From positions 96,393 to 160,392 of the forward strand of contig CAWJZU010000028.1 in the NCBI GenBank assembly GCA_963847345.1: DNA of 64,000 nt, read 5' to 3'. Positions 33,881 through 43,003 of the stretch are shown in pieces; positions within the stretch are counted from its first letter, which is position 1; every line of letters starts with the position of its first letter. The notes under the pieces were generated by a model. It ran no database searches and had not been told where the DNA came from. It saw nothing but the letters and a program-made list of their open reading frames with translations. The DNA comes from DATARH01 sp963847345. GTDB lineage: Bacteria > Pseudomonadota > Alphaproteobacteria > ATCC43930 > CGMCC-115725. The translations under genes were made by a program, and so were the position numbers.

Positions 33881-36213
33881 GGCGACCGGCAAGGCCAGGT
33901 TTATGGCTCGTCGCCACGCGCGAGGTCAGGTTTTTTCGGCGCGACCGAGCCGGGTATTTGCTGATCGTCGTGATTCCGCTGCTTGCGTTCGCGGTTTTGG
34001 CTTGGACCTTCAGCAACGCCGTGGTGCGCGGGTTAAATGTCGTCGTTGTCGACGCCGATCGGTCGTCGATTTCGACCAGTGTTGTCCAAGCGATCTCGGC
34101 GGCACCGGGATTGCGCGTTGCCGAGCGAGCCGACGAATTGAGGACCGCGACAGGCGCAATCCGATCCGGACGGGCTATCGCGGCGGTCTATGTGCCGCCG
34201 AACTTCGAACACGATCTTATGGCGGGAGAGCGACCGCAAATCATCGCTTTCTACAATGCGCAATACTTCACCCCCGGCAATATCGCGGCGACCGGTTTGG
34301 CTGCGGCGATCTCCGCCGCCTTGTCCGGACTTTCCCCACTCCACGGAGTTCGCGCGCCCTCGGTCGGAAACGGCCGGCTGGTTATCGAGCAGTACGTGCT
34401 GACCAACCCGGCGCTGAACTATGCTGGCTTTCTGTTGCGTGCGGTTATGCCGACGACACTGCACGTCGTGATCGCGATTGCCGCCGCCTATGCAATCGGG
34501 ACGGAGTTTTCGCGCCGCAGTTTGCGGGCCTGGCTGCGGTGTGCCGGCGGCAGCCCGCTGCTCGCCCTCACTGGCAAGCTGTTACCGATGTTCGCGTTTT
34601 TTTTTGGTCTGCTGGGAATCGAGGCGCTGATTCTTCATGCGGGTTTCGAGTTATCCTTCCGCGGCGATGTACTGATGCTGGTTCTCGCTGCGATGCTCTT
34701 CATCGCCGCATATCAATCACTGGCTGCGCTGCTGCTATTGCTTGTGCGAAATCTTCCGCTCGGTTTGAGCCTGGTCGCGATAATCGCGTCGCCCGCTTTC
34801 GGATTTGCCGGCGTCGGGTTGCCGGTCCTGGCGATGAACGAGTTCGCCCAAGGCTGGGGCGCATTGCTGCCGCTGAAATGGTACCAGCAAATCCTGTTCG
34901 ACCAAGCGGCGCGCGGGTCTCCCGTGCATTCGTCCGCGCCAGCATTCGCAATCATGGCGGGAATGGCGCTCGGGTTGTTTTTGCTTGCCTGGTGGCGCCT
35001 CAGCCGCTTTTCGCGCGAGCGGCCGACAGACTCGGAAGAACCCTTGCCGCAAGATGGGCCGGACATCGCCGGTACGTTTGTCGGTGAATGGCGCAGAGTG
35101 CTCGGCGACCGGGGTGTATTCAGCCTGATGATTGTCGCTCCGGTATTTTATGGCGTGTTTTACCCGCAACCTTACTTAGGACAGTTGGTTCGCGACATTC
35201 CGATTGCGGTGGTAGACGACGATCGGACTCCGCTAAGCCGCCGTCTGATCCAGGCTATTGACGCCGACGAGGCGGTTTCGGTCGCAATCAGGGCTCCGGC
35301 GCTCGATGCGGCGCAGCAGGCACTGTTCGACCGGCGGGTCTTCGGCATTCTCGAGATCCCACCGGACACCGAGCGCGAGGTTCTGAAGGGCAATCCCGCC
35401 CGCCTCCCGGCCTATGTCGATTCCGCATATTTTCTGGTGTTCAATCGGACATTGCGCGGCATCATCGAAAGCGCCGCCGACATCAACCTTGCCGACGTTT
35501 CGCGCGGAGCGCGTCCCGATGGCGCCCAAGCTCGATTGGCATCGGCCGCGACCAGCCCCGCCGAATTGTTGACCGAGCCGTTGTTCAACCCGACGGGAGG
35601 CTATGCGAGTTACGTCGTGCCGGCCGCGTTTGTGCTCATCATCCAGCAAACCATGCTGATGGGAGTAGCGACTCTGACCGGGCTCGGGCTCGAACGATCA
35701 CGGTCGGGAGTGCGCCGGATCGGGTTGGGACCCGGCCAGCTCCTTTGGCGCAGTATTGCGCACCTGACGATCTATGTTCCGGCCCTGGCCCTGTTCCTGA
35801 TTGTCTTGCCGCGGGTCTATGGCTTCTCCACTCTGGGCCGAGTCGTCGATTTGGCATTATTCGCCGTACCCTTTGTGCTGGCGACAAGTTTCATGGCCCA
35901 AGCAGCCGGCTGCTTTTTCAGGCACCGCGAAACCGCGATCCTGGTGTTTGTCGCGACGACCCTGCCACAATTCTTCCTGGTTGGCGTTTCCTGGCCGCGC
36001 GAAATGGTCCCGCCCGTGCTCGACGGTTTACGCCGCATATTCCCGAGTGAATCGGCGATCGACGGTTTGGTTCGCATCGGACAGATGGGCGCCCGGCTCA
36101 ACGAAGTAAGCGCGGACTGGCATTTCCTGTGGTTACTTGCCGCATTCTATTTTCTGTTGGCGGTGGCCGCCTCCCGCCGCCGGGCGGCAACAGGACCGGC
36201 CCATGCAGTCTAA
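33877..36213 (+). CDS. Double ABC-2 type permease (two permease domains fused)
   Basis: 778 aa. It has two successive copies of the ABC-2 (YhgE/Pip or DrrB-like) architecture: first helix at about 22-42, extracytoplasmic domain, then six helices to about 365; the second copy starts near 410 with VFSLMIVAPVFYGVFYPQ, has a large periplasmic part (DIPIAVVDDDRTPLSRR) and ends with helices near 740-765. The ATG at 33877 overlaps the HlyD stop, ATGA. ABC-2 proteins need an ATPase, but none is encoded next to it, so the ATPase may be elsewhere. Exported substrate unknown. Confidence 0.88.
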   Translation: MRRPARPGLWLVATREVRFFRRDRAGYLLIVVIPLLAFAVLAWTFSNAVVRGLNVVVVDADRSSISTSVVQAISAAPGLRVAERADELRTATGAIRSGRAIAAVYVPPNFEHDLMAGERPQIIAFYNAQYFTPGNIAATGLAAAISAALSGLSPLHGVRAPSVGNGRLVIEQYVLTNPALNYAGFLLRAVMPTTLHVVIAIAAAYAIGTEFSRRSLRAWLRCAGGSPLLALTGKLLPMFAFFFGLLGIEALILHAGFELSFRGDVLMLVLAAMLFIAAYQSLAALLLLLVRNLPLGLSLVAIIASPAFGFAGVGLPVLAMNEFAQGWGALLPLKWYQQILFDQAARGSPVHSSAPAFAIMAGMALGLFLLAWWRLSRFSRERPTDSEEPLPQDGPDIAGTFVGEWRRVLGDRGVFSLMIVAPVFYGVFYPQPYLGQLVRDIPIAVVDDDRTPLSRRLIQAIDADEAVSVAIRAPALDAAQQALFDRRVFGILEIPPDTEREVLKGNPARLPAYVDSAYFLVFNRTLRGIIESAADINLADVSRGARPDGAQARLASAATSPAELLTEPLFNPTGGYASYVVPAAFVLIIQQTMLMGVATLTGLGLERSRSGVRRIGLGPGQLLWRSIAHLTIYVPALALFLIVLPRVYGFSTLGRVVDLALFAVPFVLATSFMAQAAGCFFRHRETAILVFVATTLPQFFLVGVSWPREMVPPVLDGLRRIFPSESAIDGLVRIGQMGARLNEVSADWHFLWLLAAFYFLLAVAASRRRAATGPAHAV

Positions 36214-37192
36214 CGCTTCTCGCCGGCAATATGTCATTTCGGTCGTTCTTGCGCTGCTCGCTGTGGCGGCCATTCTTGTCTTCTTAATTTTGCGCCCAGG
36301 CATCGTCGCACCGCGTCCGCCCGGGGTTATCCAATCGACGGAGATCAAGATCGCCCCAGAGATCAGCGGTCGCTTGGCACGGTTCACCGCCATGCCAGGG
36401 CAAAAGGTCCGCGCAGGCGAGATCCTGGCGGAATTGTCGAACCCCGAACTCGAGGCGGCGCTGGTCCTGGCGCGGGCACAGACCGAACAGGCGCGTGCCG
36501 AGCACGATCGGGTTTACGCCGGCCCGCGTCAGGAGCAGGTCGACACACTGCAGCGTCAAATCGACGTTGCAAAGGCGAACGTCCTCTATTCGCAACAGCA
36601 ATTTGCCCGAACCTCAAGGCTCGCCACCACCGGGGTTGCCTCCCGGCAGGATCTCGACAAGGCGACGGCCGCAACCGAAACTTCCCAGGCAGAACTTGCC
36701 CGTGCCCAAGAGCTGTACGAGGCGGCGCGCCTCGGTCCGACCCACGAGGAGCGCGCCATCGCTGACGCCAAGGTCGGAAGCGCCGCTGCTGCGGCCGCGG
36801 TTGTGGCCGCGCGCGTCGCCAAACTGAAGGTCCGCGCGCCTTCGGATGGGATCGTTGCATTGCTGATCGCCGAGACGGGCGAGGCGATAGTCCCGAGTCA
36901 GCCGGTCATGACCTTACAGGCGAGTGGAAAGCGATGGGCGAGCTTCAATGTGCGCGAGGACCAATTAGGGGATCTGCGCATCGATTCGGAGGTCGAACTG
37001 ATGCCGGACAATGGCGCCGGTCCGACCAAGGCCAAGATCGACGAACTCATGCCGCGCGGCGAATTCGCCACCTGGCGCGCCGCCCGTGCCGTCGGCGATT
37101 ACGATTTGAACACCTTTCTGGTCCGCGTCGACGCTGAAACAGCCCCGGACGGGCTGGAGCCGGGGATGACCGTGTGGATACGGCCGCGGTAG
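36203..37192 (+). CDS. Second HlyD-family membrane fusion/adaptor protein
   Basis: 329 aa. The ATG at 36203 overlaps the permease end by 11 bases. A membrane helix (about 10-32, SVVLALLAVAAILVFLIL) is followed by QSTEIKIAPEISGRLARFTA, a coiled-coil (about 90-215) and the second lipoyl half VRAPSDGIVALLIAETGEAI. It is only distantly similar to the first adaptor, so it may form a mixed adaptor ring or have another outer partner. The last gene of a three-gene export operon. Confidence 0.88.
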   Translation: MQSNASRRQYVISVVLALLAVAAILVFLILRPGIVAPRPPGVIQSTEIKIAPEISGRLARFTAMPGQKVRAGEILAELSNPELEAALVLARAQTEQARAEHDRVYAGPRQEQVDTLQRQIDVAKANVLYSQQQFARTSRLATTGVASRQDLDKATAATETSQAELARAQELYEAARLGPTHEERAIADAKVGSAAAAAAVVAARVAKLKVRAPSDGIVALLIAETGEAIVPSQPVMTLQASGKRWASFNVREDQLGDLRIDSEVELMPDNGAGPTKAKIDELMPRGEFATWRAARAVGDYDLNTFLVRVDAETAPDGLEPGMTVWIRPR

Positions 37193-37412
37193 CGGCCGGA
37201 ACCCGCGTGCGAAACCCAGCCACCCCGTCATGCAGCCGCTCTCGGGCGCGTCTCTCCGGCAGCGCGGGTCGCGAAATCGGCGGCCAGTTCGAGGCAGCGC
37301 CGCTGCAATTTCCGAATTTGGTCCGAAAGCGCGAAATCCACCGCTTAGCTTCGATTCGTGCCGCCGGGAGACGAGATTGCGTTGTCGCCCGGATGCCCGC
37401 AATCAAGCCGTG

Positions 37413-38654
37413 CTAGGTCGGGGCCAGCTGCGGAGCGCCCTGCGCATCGCGGCGACGCGCCGGCCCGCCGGCGAGGATCTGCACCACCCCTGCCGTGAAG
37501 CCGATCAGCACACCGATCCGCCACGCATAATCGTAGGACCCGAACGTGTCGAAGATCAGCCCGCCGCCATAGGCGCCGAGCGACGACCCGACCTGATGCA
37601 TCACAAAGGCGATGCCGAGCAGCGTCGCCATGTAGCGGGTGCCGAACATTTCCGCCACCAGCCCGCTGACCAGCGGCGCGACGCTGAGCCACAGCATCCC
37701 CATCGCGCCGGCAAACAGCAGCGTCGTGGCCGGGGTTGGCGGCATGATGAAATACGCGGTGAAAACAAAGGCGCGCAGGATGTAGAGCAGGCCCAACAGG
37801 ATATGCTTCGGGTACCGTGCGCCGAGCCAGCCAGCGGCCAAAGAGCCGAAACAGTTGACGCCGCCGATCACCGCGATCGCCTCGGCTCCGAGCATCGGGT
37901 CCTGCCCGCACAGCGCCAGATAGGCCGGCAGGTGCGTCCCCAGAAACACCAGGTTCAGGCCGCAGACGAAATACGCGCCTGACATCACGAGAAACCGGCG
38001 GTGGTGCATCGCGTAGCCGACCGTCTCGCGCATCGACACCTTGCCGCTGCCGCCCGCCGGAACCTTGTCCACGCCGCCCGCCAGAAACCCGGCCGGGATC
38101 ATCATCGCGGCCAGCGCCAGGAATAACAGCGCGCCGATCTGCCAGGGGTGGCTCGCGAGAAGTGTCTGCGTCGTCAAGGGCACCATCAGCGTGCCAAGCG
38201 AGCCGCCGGCCGAAACGAGGCCCAGCATCTTGCTGCGCCGCTCCTCCGAGACCGCGCGGGCCACCGCCGTCAGCGCCAGCGACGACGCGGTGCACGACAG
38301 CGCCACCCCGATCAGCGAGCCGGAAATCAGCAGCTGCCCCGCGCCGCCGGCTGTCGCCATTACGGCCATCCCGATCACATAGACGACGGCGCCGGCGAGC
38401 ATCGTCACGCGCAGACCGAAGCGGTCGGCGATCGCCCCGACCGGCGCCTGCGACAGCCCCCAGACGATATTCTGAACCGCAATCGCCAGCGTGAACTCGG
38501 ACGCGGCGATCCCGAGGTCGCGCGTGACCGGCGGCAGAAACAGGCCAAGGCTCTGCCGCAGCCCCATGCCGAGGCTGAGGAGCACCGCGGCGCCAATCAG
38601 AACGAAACTGGTCTGGCGGGTTGTAAGAGGGGACGGCATTTCCCTGGCCGGCAT
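37413..38654 (-). CDS. MFS transporter
   Basis: 413 aa with 12 predicted helices. The start reads SFVLIGAAVLLSLGMGLRQS; the A motif between helices 2 and 3 is GAIADRFGLRVTMLAGAVVY, and its second-half counterpart is LAAGWLGARYPKHILLGLLY. The pattern of helices and a 400-aa length suit the monocarboxylate/OFA-like branch rather than drug exporters, but the solute is unknown. Stands alone, convergent with the HlyD gene. Confidence 0.92.
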   Translation of the reverse strand: MPAREMPSPLTTRQTSFVLIGAAVLLSLGMGLRQSLGLFLPPVTRDLGIAASEFTLAIAVQNIVWGLSQAPVGAIADRFGLRVTMLAGAVVYVIGMAVMATAGGAGQLLISGSLIGVALSCTASSLALTAVARAVSEERRSKMLGLVSAGGSLGTLMVPLTTQTLLASHPWQIGALLFLALAAMMIPAGFLAGGVDKVPAGGSGKVSMRETVGYAMHHRRFLVMSGAYFVCGLNLVFLGTHLPAYLALCGQDPMLGAEAIAVIGGVNCFGSLAAGWLGARYPKHILLGLLYILRAFVFTAYFIMPPTPATTLLFAGAMGMLWLSVAPLVSGLVAEMFGTRYMATLLGIAFVMHQVGSSLGAYGGGLIFDTFGSYDYAWRIGVLIGFTAGVVQILAGGPARRRDAQGAPQLAPT

Positions 38655-38959
38655 CCGATCAAAATTTGATCTCTCAATCTGCCCGATCGAACCCGTCGAC
38701 CGATACGGCTATCGGCGCAGCCTATGCCTGCATATTCGGTATGGACGCGTCTTTCGCGGGCCGGCGCGGCGAGCACGTCCGCTTCCTGACGGATTCCCTT
38801 ACAGAATGTCAATTGCTCGTATTAAGGGTGATAAACAAAATTGATCAACGCAGTATGCTACTTAAGCGGCTGACGCCGCTGTCGAGTTTCTTTACACAGC
38901 GCCCCCGAATGCTCGATCGTCATCAGTACAACATATTGTAAATGAACAGGTAATCTCTT

Positions 38960-38974
38960 TGGCACAGCGTTTGC
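38960..38974 (+). promoter_or_regulatory. Sigma-54 (RpoN) -24/-12 promoter
   Basis: TGGCACAGCGTTTGC matches the sigma-54 consensus TGGCACN5TTGC exactly, with GG and GC 10 bases apart, on the plus strand. The predicted start of transcription is near 38986, about 55 bases before the PEP-CTERM gene's ATG. Enhancer-binding sites are not identified. Confidence 0.72.
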
Positions 38975-39041
38975 TTGTGGTTGTGCGTCAGGGACAACCT
39001 GGCACCGATGAAATGCTACTTAATTAATGAGAGGAGCTGAC

Positions 39042-39782
39042 ATGATCACGGCGCTACGGACGACCGTTTACGGGATTACGGCTCTGCTCGCACTGGCCGC
39101 TGCCGCCCAACCCGCATCTGCCGTCGCAATCGATGTGACCAGCACCGCCCCCACCTGGTCATTCACCGGAGGCACCAACACAAGCACCGGAACTCAGGGG
39201 GCCGGAAACGCGACGGTGTGGCAAATCCGTTGGGGAACATCCACCGGATCGGGTCAAAGCGGTCTCGGGTTCGATCCGGCGCAACCCCCAACGCTGTCCA
39301 CGTCCCCCGATACGCTATTCAACCTCGGCACCCTCTTTCATTATAACAACCCGATCAATGGAGATGTCCCAACCAGCATCACGCTTACTCTCAGTACAGC
39401 TATCGCAGGCGCGATACCGGCAACTCTGCCATTCGCCTTCGGCTTCACGGTTGACGAAACACCCAACTCCGGACCGGTCGGAAGCTGCCCATACCCATCG
39501 ACCGTTCCCTGCTCCGACAAGATCACATTCACGAACATCGACACGACGAACGCCTTCACCCTTGGAGGAAATCCTTATACAATGGAGCTTGTCGGCTTCT
39601 CGTTCGATGGCGGAACCACTTTTACCAACCAATTCATAAGCAACGAGGGAACGACAAACCAGGCTGCGCTGTATGCCAAGTTCACGGCTCCCCATTCCAC
39701 AGTTCCCGAACCGCACAGCTTCCTGGTTCTCGCCACGGCACTGCTCGGGTTGGGCTGGGTGGCCCGTGCCCGGAAAGCCTGA
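39042..39782 (+). CDS. PEP-CTERM sorting domain protein
   Basis: 246 aa secreted protein. The ATG at 39042 is five bases from GAGGAG. A signal peptide (about 1-28) ends at PASAVA. The mature domain is rich in Thr, Ser, Gly and Pro with few Lys. The C-terminus has the sorting tripeptide VPEPHSF, then a membrane helix (LVLATALLGLGWVA) and RARKA. PEP-CTERM proteins are cleaved at the Pro-Glu-Pro site by an exosortase (EpsH/XrtA) and released to the surface or extracellular matrix. No exosortase gene lies in this window, so it must be elsewhere. Expression is probably sigma-54 dependent (promoter at 38960). Confidence 0.88.
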   Translation: MITALRTTVYGITALLALAAAAQPASAVAIDVTSTAPTWSFTGGTNTSTGTQGAGNATVWQIRWGTSTGSGQSGLGFDPAQPPTLSTSPDTLFNLGTLFHYNNPINGDVPTSITLTLSTAIAGAIPATLPFAFGFTVDETPNSGPVGSCPYPSTVPCSDKITFTNIDTTNAFTLGGNPYTMELVGFSFDGGTTFTNQFISNEGTTNQAALYAKFTAPHSTVPEPHSFLVLATALLGLGWVARARKA

Positions 39783-39963
39783 GTACCGCCTTGCGGAGAG
39801 AGGTTCCCCCACTTTGGCGAGACCTCTTCCCCACTGTCGATCCGTTGACGATTGCAGGCCGCAATCGTCCCAAGTGGCGACCGGCCGATATGTCAGCTTC
39901 ACCTTGCCGGACGCGACGTGAACCGCTCCGGGTGCGGCTTGGTGCGCGATTGGTCCGACCGCC

Positions 39964-40593
39964 TCAATATGGCGCGCGCATTATCGGAGGCGGAGGCGGA
40001 TAGGGCGGATAACCCGGCGGCGGCCCATAGACCGGGGGATAACCGGCAGGCGGGCCGTACATCGGTGGGCGTGGATAATAGCCCGGCGGCCCCATCGGGC
40101 GGGCCACCGGAACGGGAACGGGACCGGCACCGCCGTCGAGGCTGTTCAATTCACGGGCGTTCAGCATGTTGGCGACATCATCTCCGGGATAGCGCTGCGC
40201 CCGACTGGCGGCCGAGCGCGTCTCTCGCGATCCCTCCCCCTCGGCGCCCCGTACCGGCCGCTTCGGCCGCGCGACCGCGGCGTTGCGCTCGCTTTCGGGA
40301 GGTGCCACGGCCGTGCTGCTGGTCGCCTGCTCTGCCGGAGCTGCGCTCGGCGGCGCGGCGGGCGGTTTGCTCGCCGTCTCGGTCGGGGTGGGGATGGGCG
40401 CCGGAATTGGCGCCTCCGCGGCGGGCTGTGTCGCGGCACCGGGGGGCGGTGCCGGCGGCGCGCTTGGAAACGTGATCGAAGGCGGCTGTCTTGTATTGAC
40501 CGCGCCGGACGGGCTCAGCGGCGCCTGTGCCGAGGCGGCGGCGGCGAGCGCCAACACCGTGACGGCGGCAACGCCGCTCAATAAACGCTTCAT
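39964..40593 (-). CDS. Secreted Pro/Ala-rich low-complexity protein
   Basis: 209 aa. A signal peptide (MKRLLSGVAAVTVLALAAA, cleavage near ASAQA) is followed by Pro/Ala/Ser-rich sequence, a central basic part, and a C-terminal YGPPAGYPPVYGPPPGYPPY repeat tail. A short ordered stretch (RYPGDDVANMLNARELNSLD) resembles small periplasmic proteins of alphaproteobacteria. No fold or function is assigned. A wall or matrix role is possible given its composition. Confidence 0.7.
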   Translation of the reverse strand: MKRLLSGVAAVTVLALAAAASAQAPLSPSGAVNTRQPPSITFPSAPPAPPPGAATQPAAEAPIPAPIPTPTETASKPPAAPPSAAPAEQATSSTAVAPPESERNAAVARPKRPVRGAEGEGSRETRSAASRAQRYPGDDVANMLNARELNSLDGGAGPVPVPVARPMGPPGYYPRPPMYGPPAGYPPVYGPPPGYPPYPPPPPIMRAPY

Positions 40594-40697
40594 TCCTCAA
40601 CCTCCATCGGGAAGAGGACCGGGACCGTTCGATCGCCGGCAACTTCCGAGACAACGCCCCCGCCGCCGATGCAATCCATTTCCATCAACGCGCGGCC

Positions 40698-42152
40698 CTA
40701 TCCCGCCCGCGCTCCAATCGCGCCGCTATACAGTTCCTCGCCGAACTCCGGGGCGACATCGGCGGTCAGCCGGCCGCGGTGGAAATCGAGATCGGCCAGA
40801 AACAAATCGCGGCTGATGCGCGCGACGATCGCGAGCACGCCTCGCCGCATGCTCGGCACATCGCCCTCGGGCCAGCCGAAGCTGACAAAGCCGGCCGGGT
40901 TATGGATATGGATATCGCGCAGATACGGCGCTTCGCCCGGCATCCTTTCGAGATATTCGTGCCCGGCGCCGAGATACGGATGCGCGCCGAGATAGTCGTC
41001 CTCCTCGCCCGGCGGCGGCGCGTACCGGTCGCGCCAGCGCAAGATCCGACGCACGAAATCGGCCAGTTCCGGGCGGGCTTGCGGATCGACGAAATACCCT
41101 GTGCCGGCGATCGCAAAGTCGAAGCGGTATTCCTCGCCGCCCGCCCGCGCCGAAATCATGCCGTCATCGACGCTCGCCGCCTCCCAGGGGGCCGCGAGGT
41201 GCAGGCGGAAATTCGCGAAGCGCATGACGCGCTCGATCGCGTCGGCCGGTGCGGTCGAACCGACGCGGCGGAAGCGGACCGCCTGATGCCAGCGGACATC
41301 GTCGGGCAGCTCGCCGTAATTGTCGTACGCGCCGGGATAGCCCTTGACCCGCGAAATCGGCGTCGCTGCGAGGCTCGGGCGCCGCGCGAACAGGTGCACC
41401 GAGGCGGCTCCTTCCTCGAGCGCGACCCCGGCGGCGTCAAAGGCCGACGCGGCGCCGCCGACCACCGCCACGCGCTTGCCGCGCAGCGCCGCGAAGTCGA
41501 TCGCATCGGCGGTATGGGCATAGAGCGTCCGCGGCAGGCGCTCGGTCAGCACCGGCGGGATGTACGGACCGCCATTCCCCGAGACGCCGTTCGCAAGGAT
41601 CACCTTCCGCGCGGTCTCGACCGCCGTGCCGCGCTCGGTTTCGAGATGCAGCCGGAAATACCCGGAATTATCTCCGCTTGGCGGCTCAATGCGTGCGAGA
41701 CGGGTGCGATAGCGCACCGGGATGTCGAGAAACCGGCGATACCACGCCAAATACTCGGCCCAGGCTTCGCGCGGGGCACGCGCAAAGGACTCGTAGGCCG
41801 CGCGACCGTTGCGCGCCTCGTACCACGCCTGAAAGCCGAGCGCCGGGACACCCAGTTCGGGGCCGGGCAATGTCTTCGGCGTGCGCAGCACGTTCATCCG
41901 CGCGGCGTTCCGCCACACCCCAGCCCTGACCTCGTCCTCCGCCATGTCAATGACCGACACCCGGCCGATCCCGGCGCGACGGAGCGCGAACGCGAAGGCG
42001 CAGCCCGACTGCCCGCCGCCGACGATCACGACATTGTGGTCGATCGGCCGTCCGTCGTGGTCGGCTTGTACCGGCACCCAGTCCTGCGGCTCCGGACCAA
42101 GCAGCCGCAGCGCCTCGCGCGCGCGGGCATCGGGGTCAAGGGTCTCAGACAT
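40698..42152 (-). CDS. FAD/NAD(P)-dependent monooxygenase (FMO/BVMO-like)
   Basis: 484 aa. The FAD motif is NVVIVGGGQSGCAFAFALRR, the second dinucleotide site is VAVVGGAASAFDAAGVAL, and the C-terminal AIAGTGYFVDPQARPELADF contains the ATGY-like motif that links the domains. ARMNVLRTPKTLPGPELGVP lies between. Such enzymes oxygenate soft nucleophiles or ketones with NADPH and O2. The BVMO fingerprint FxGxxxHxxxW is not visible, so a flavin monooxygenase-like role is more careful. Stands alone; the 3' flank carries palindromic repeats. Confidence 0.82.
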   Translation of the reverse strand: MSETLDPDARAREALRLLGPEPQDWVPVQADHDGRPIDHNVVIVGGGQSGCAFAFALRRAGIGRVSVIDMAEDEVRAGVWRNAARMNVLRTPKTLPGPELGVPALGFQAWYEARNGRAAYESFARAPREAWAEYLAWYRRFLDIPVRYRTRLARIEPPSGDNSGYFRLHLETERGTAVETARKVILANGVSGNGGPYIPPVLTERLPRTLYAHTADAIDFAALRGKRVAVVGGAASAFDAAGVALEEGAASVHLFARRPSLAATPISRVKGYPGAYDNYGELPDDVRWHQAVRFRRVGSTAPADAIERVMRFANFRLHLAAPWEAASVDDGMISARAGGEEYRFDFAIAGTGYFVDPQARPELADFVRRILRWRDRYAPPPGEEDDYLGAHPYLGAGHEYLERMPGEAPYLRDIHIHNPAGFVSFGWPEGDVPSMRRGVLAIVARISRDLFLADLDFHRGRLTADVAPEFGEELYSGAIGARAG

Positions 42153-42168
42153 GCGTGCAATCCACTCC

Positions 42169-42293
42169 CGTCATTGCGAGCGCAGCAAGGCAATCTCGCC
42201 GTTCCCGTCGTTGCGAGCGTAGCGAAGCAATCCCGGTCGGCCTATTCTTTACGGGCGCGAGATTGCGTCGTCACGTTGCTCCTCGCAATGACG
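42169..42293. repeat. Palindromic intergenic repeat element
   Basis: A 125-bp unit with inverted ends: CGTCATTGCGAG at 42169-42180 and CTCGCAATGACG at 42282-42293 are exact reverse complements. A second, partial copy of the left end (CGTTGCGAGCGTAGCGAAG) lies in the middle near 42208. This is the CGTCATTGCGAG type seen in many alphaproteobacteria, probably a hairpin-forming, non-coding repeat. Confidence 0.75.
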
Positions 42294-42310
42294 GCGCCAC
42301 GGAGCCTGGC

Positions 42311-42937
42311 ATGTCCGAGAAGCCGGTCGTCGCCGTCTATATCGACTTCAAGAGCCCCTACGCCTATCTCGCCAAGGACCCGGCCCGCGATCTCGAAAAC
42401 CGCTTCGCCATCCGTTTCGACTGGCTGCCCTACATTCTCGACATCCCAAGCTACCTCGGCTCGGCACGGCTCGACAAAGAGGGCCGCGTCGTCGAGGAGA
42501 ACCGCAACGCCCATCAATGGCGGCGGGTCAGGTATTCGTACATGGATTGCCGGCGGCAGGCACGGAAACGCGGTCTCGTGATCCGCGGAACGCAAAAGAT
42601 CTGGGACTCGACGATCGCCGCCGCCGGCATGCTGTACGCCAAGCGCCAGGGCGCCGAGGTGCTGCGCCGCTACATCGACCTCACCTTCGAGCGCTTCTGG
42701 AAGCGCGAACTCGACATCGAAGACCCGGCCATCATCCAATCGGTGCTCGCCGAAGCCGGCGCCGACATGTCCGGCGCCGCCTTCTGGCTCGCCGGCGAAG
42801 GACCGCGCGACGTTACCCGGATATCGCGAGAGGCGGAAGAGAACGGCGTTTTTGGCGTTCCCACCTTCGTGATCGACGGAGAATTGTTCTGGGGCAGCGA
42901 GCACCTGCCCGACATAAGCGACAGACTTTCGACTTAA
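42311..42937 (+). CDS. DsbA-family protein, 2-hydroxychromene-2-carboxylate isomerase-like
   Basis: 208 aa. The ATG at 42311 has GGAG six bases upstream. VAVYIDFKSPYAYLAKDPAR opens a thioredoxin-like fold in which the DsbA CxxC is replaced by SPYA, as in the glutathione-dependent HCCA isomerases (kappa GST class). Later come RKRGLVIRGTQKIWDSTIAA and NGVFGVPTFVIDGELFWGSE, with the cis-Pro loop GVPTF and the final D. Isomerisation of aromatic breakdown products is a possible role. It ends 66 bp before a DUF2235 gene. No disulfide activity is expected. Confidence 0.88.
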   Translation: MSEKPVVAVYIDFKSPYAYLAKDPARDLENRFAIRFDWLPYILDIPSYLGSARLDKEGRVVEENRNAHQWRRVRYSYMDCRRQARKRGLVIRGTQKIWDSTIAAAGMLYAKRQGAEVLRRYIDLTFERFWKRELDIEDPAIIQSVLAEAGADMSGAAFWLAGEGPRDVTRISREAEENGVFGVPTFVIDGELFWGSEHLPDISDRLST

Positions 42938-43003
42938 TATGAGGAATGCCGCATCGTATTAAGCATCCGCACAGCAGCTGCTATAAGCACCAGGGAGGCT
43001 TCG

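Noticed and set aside
40779..42581. Long plus-strand open frame of 600 codons
   Set aside because: It lies opposite the FAD monooxygenase and the following genes, has no family resemblance and no ribosome site; it is an antisense shadow of high-GC coding DNA. The same applies to long frames at 11306-12343, 46882-48336, 49942-51282 and 56207-58027.
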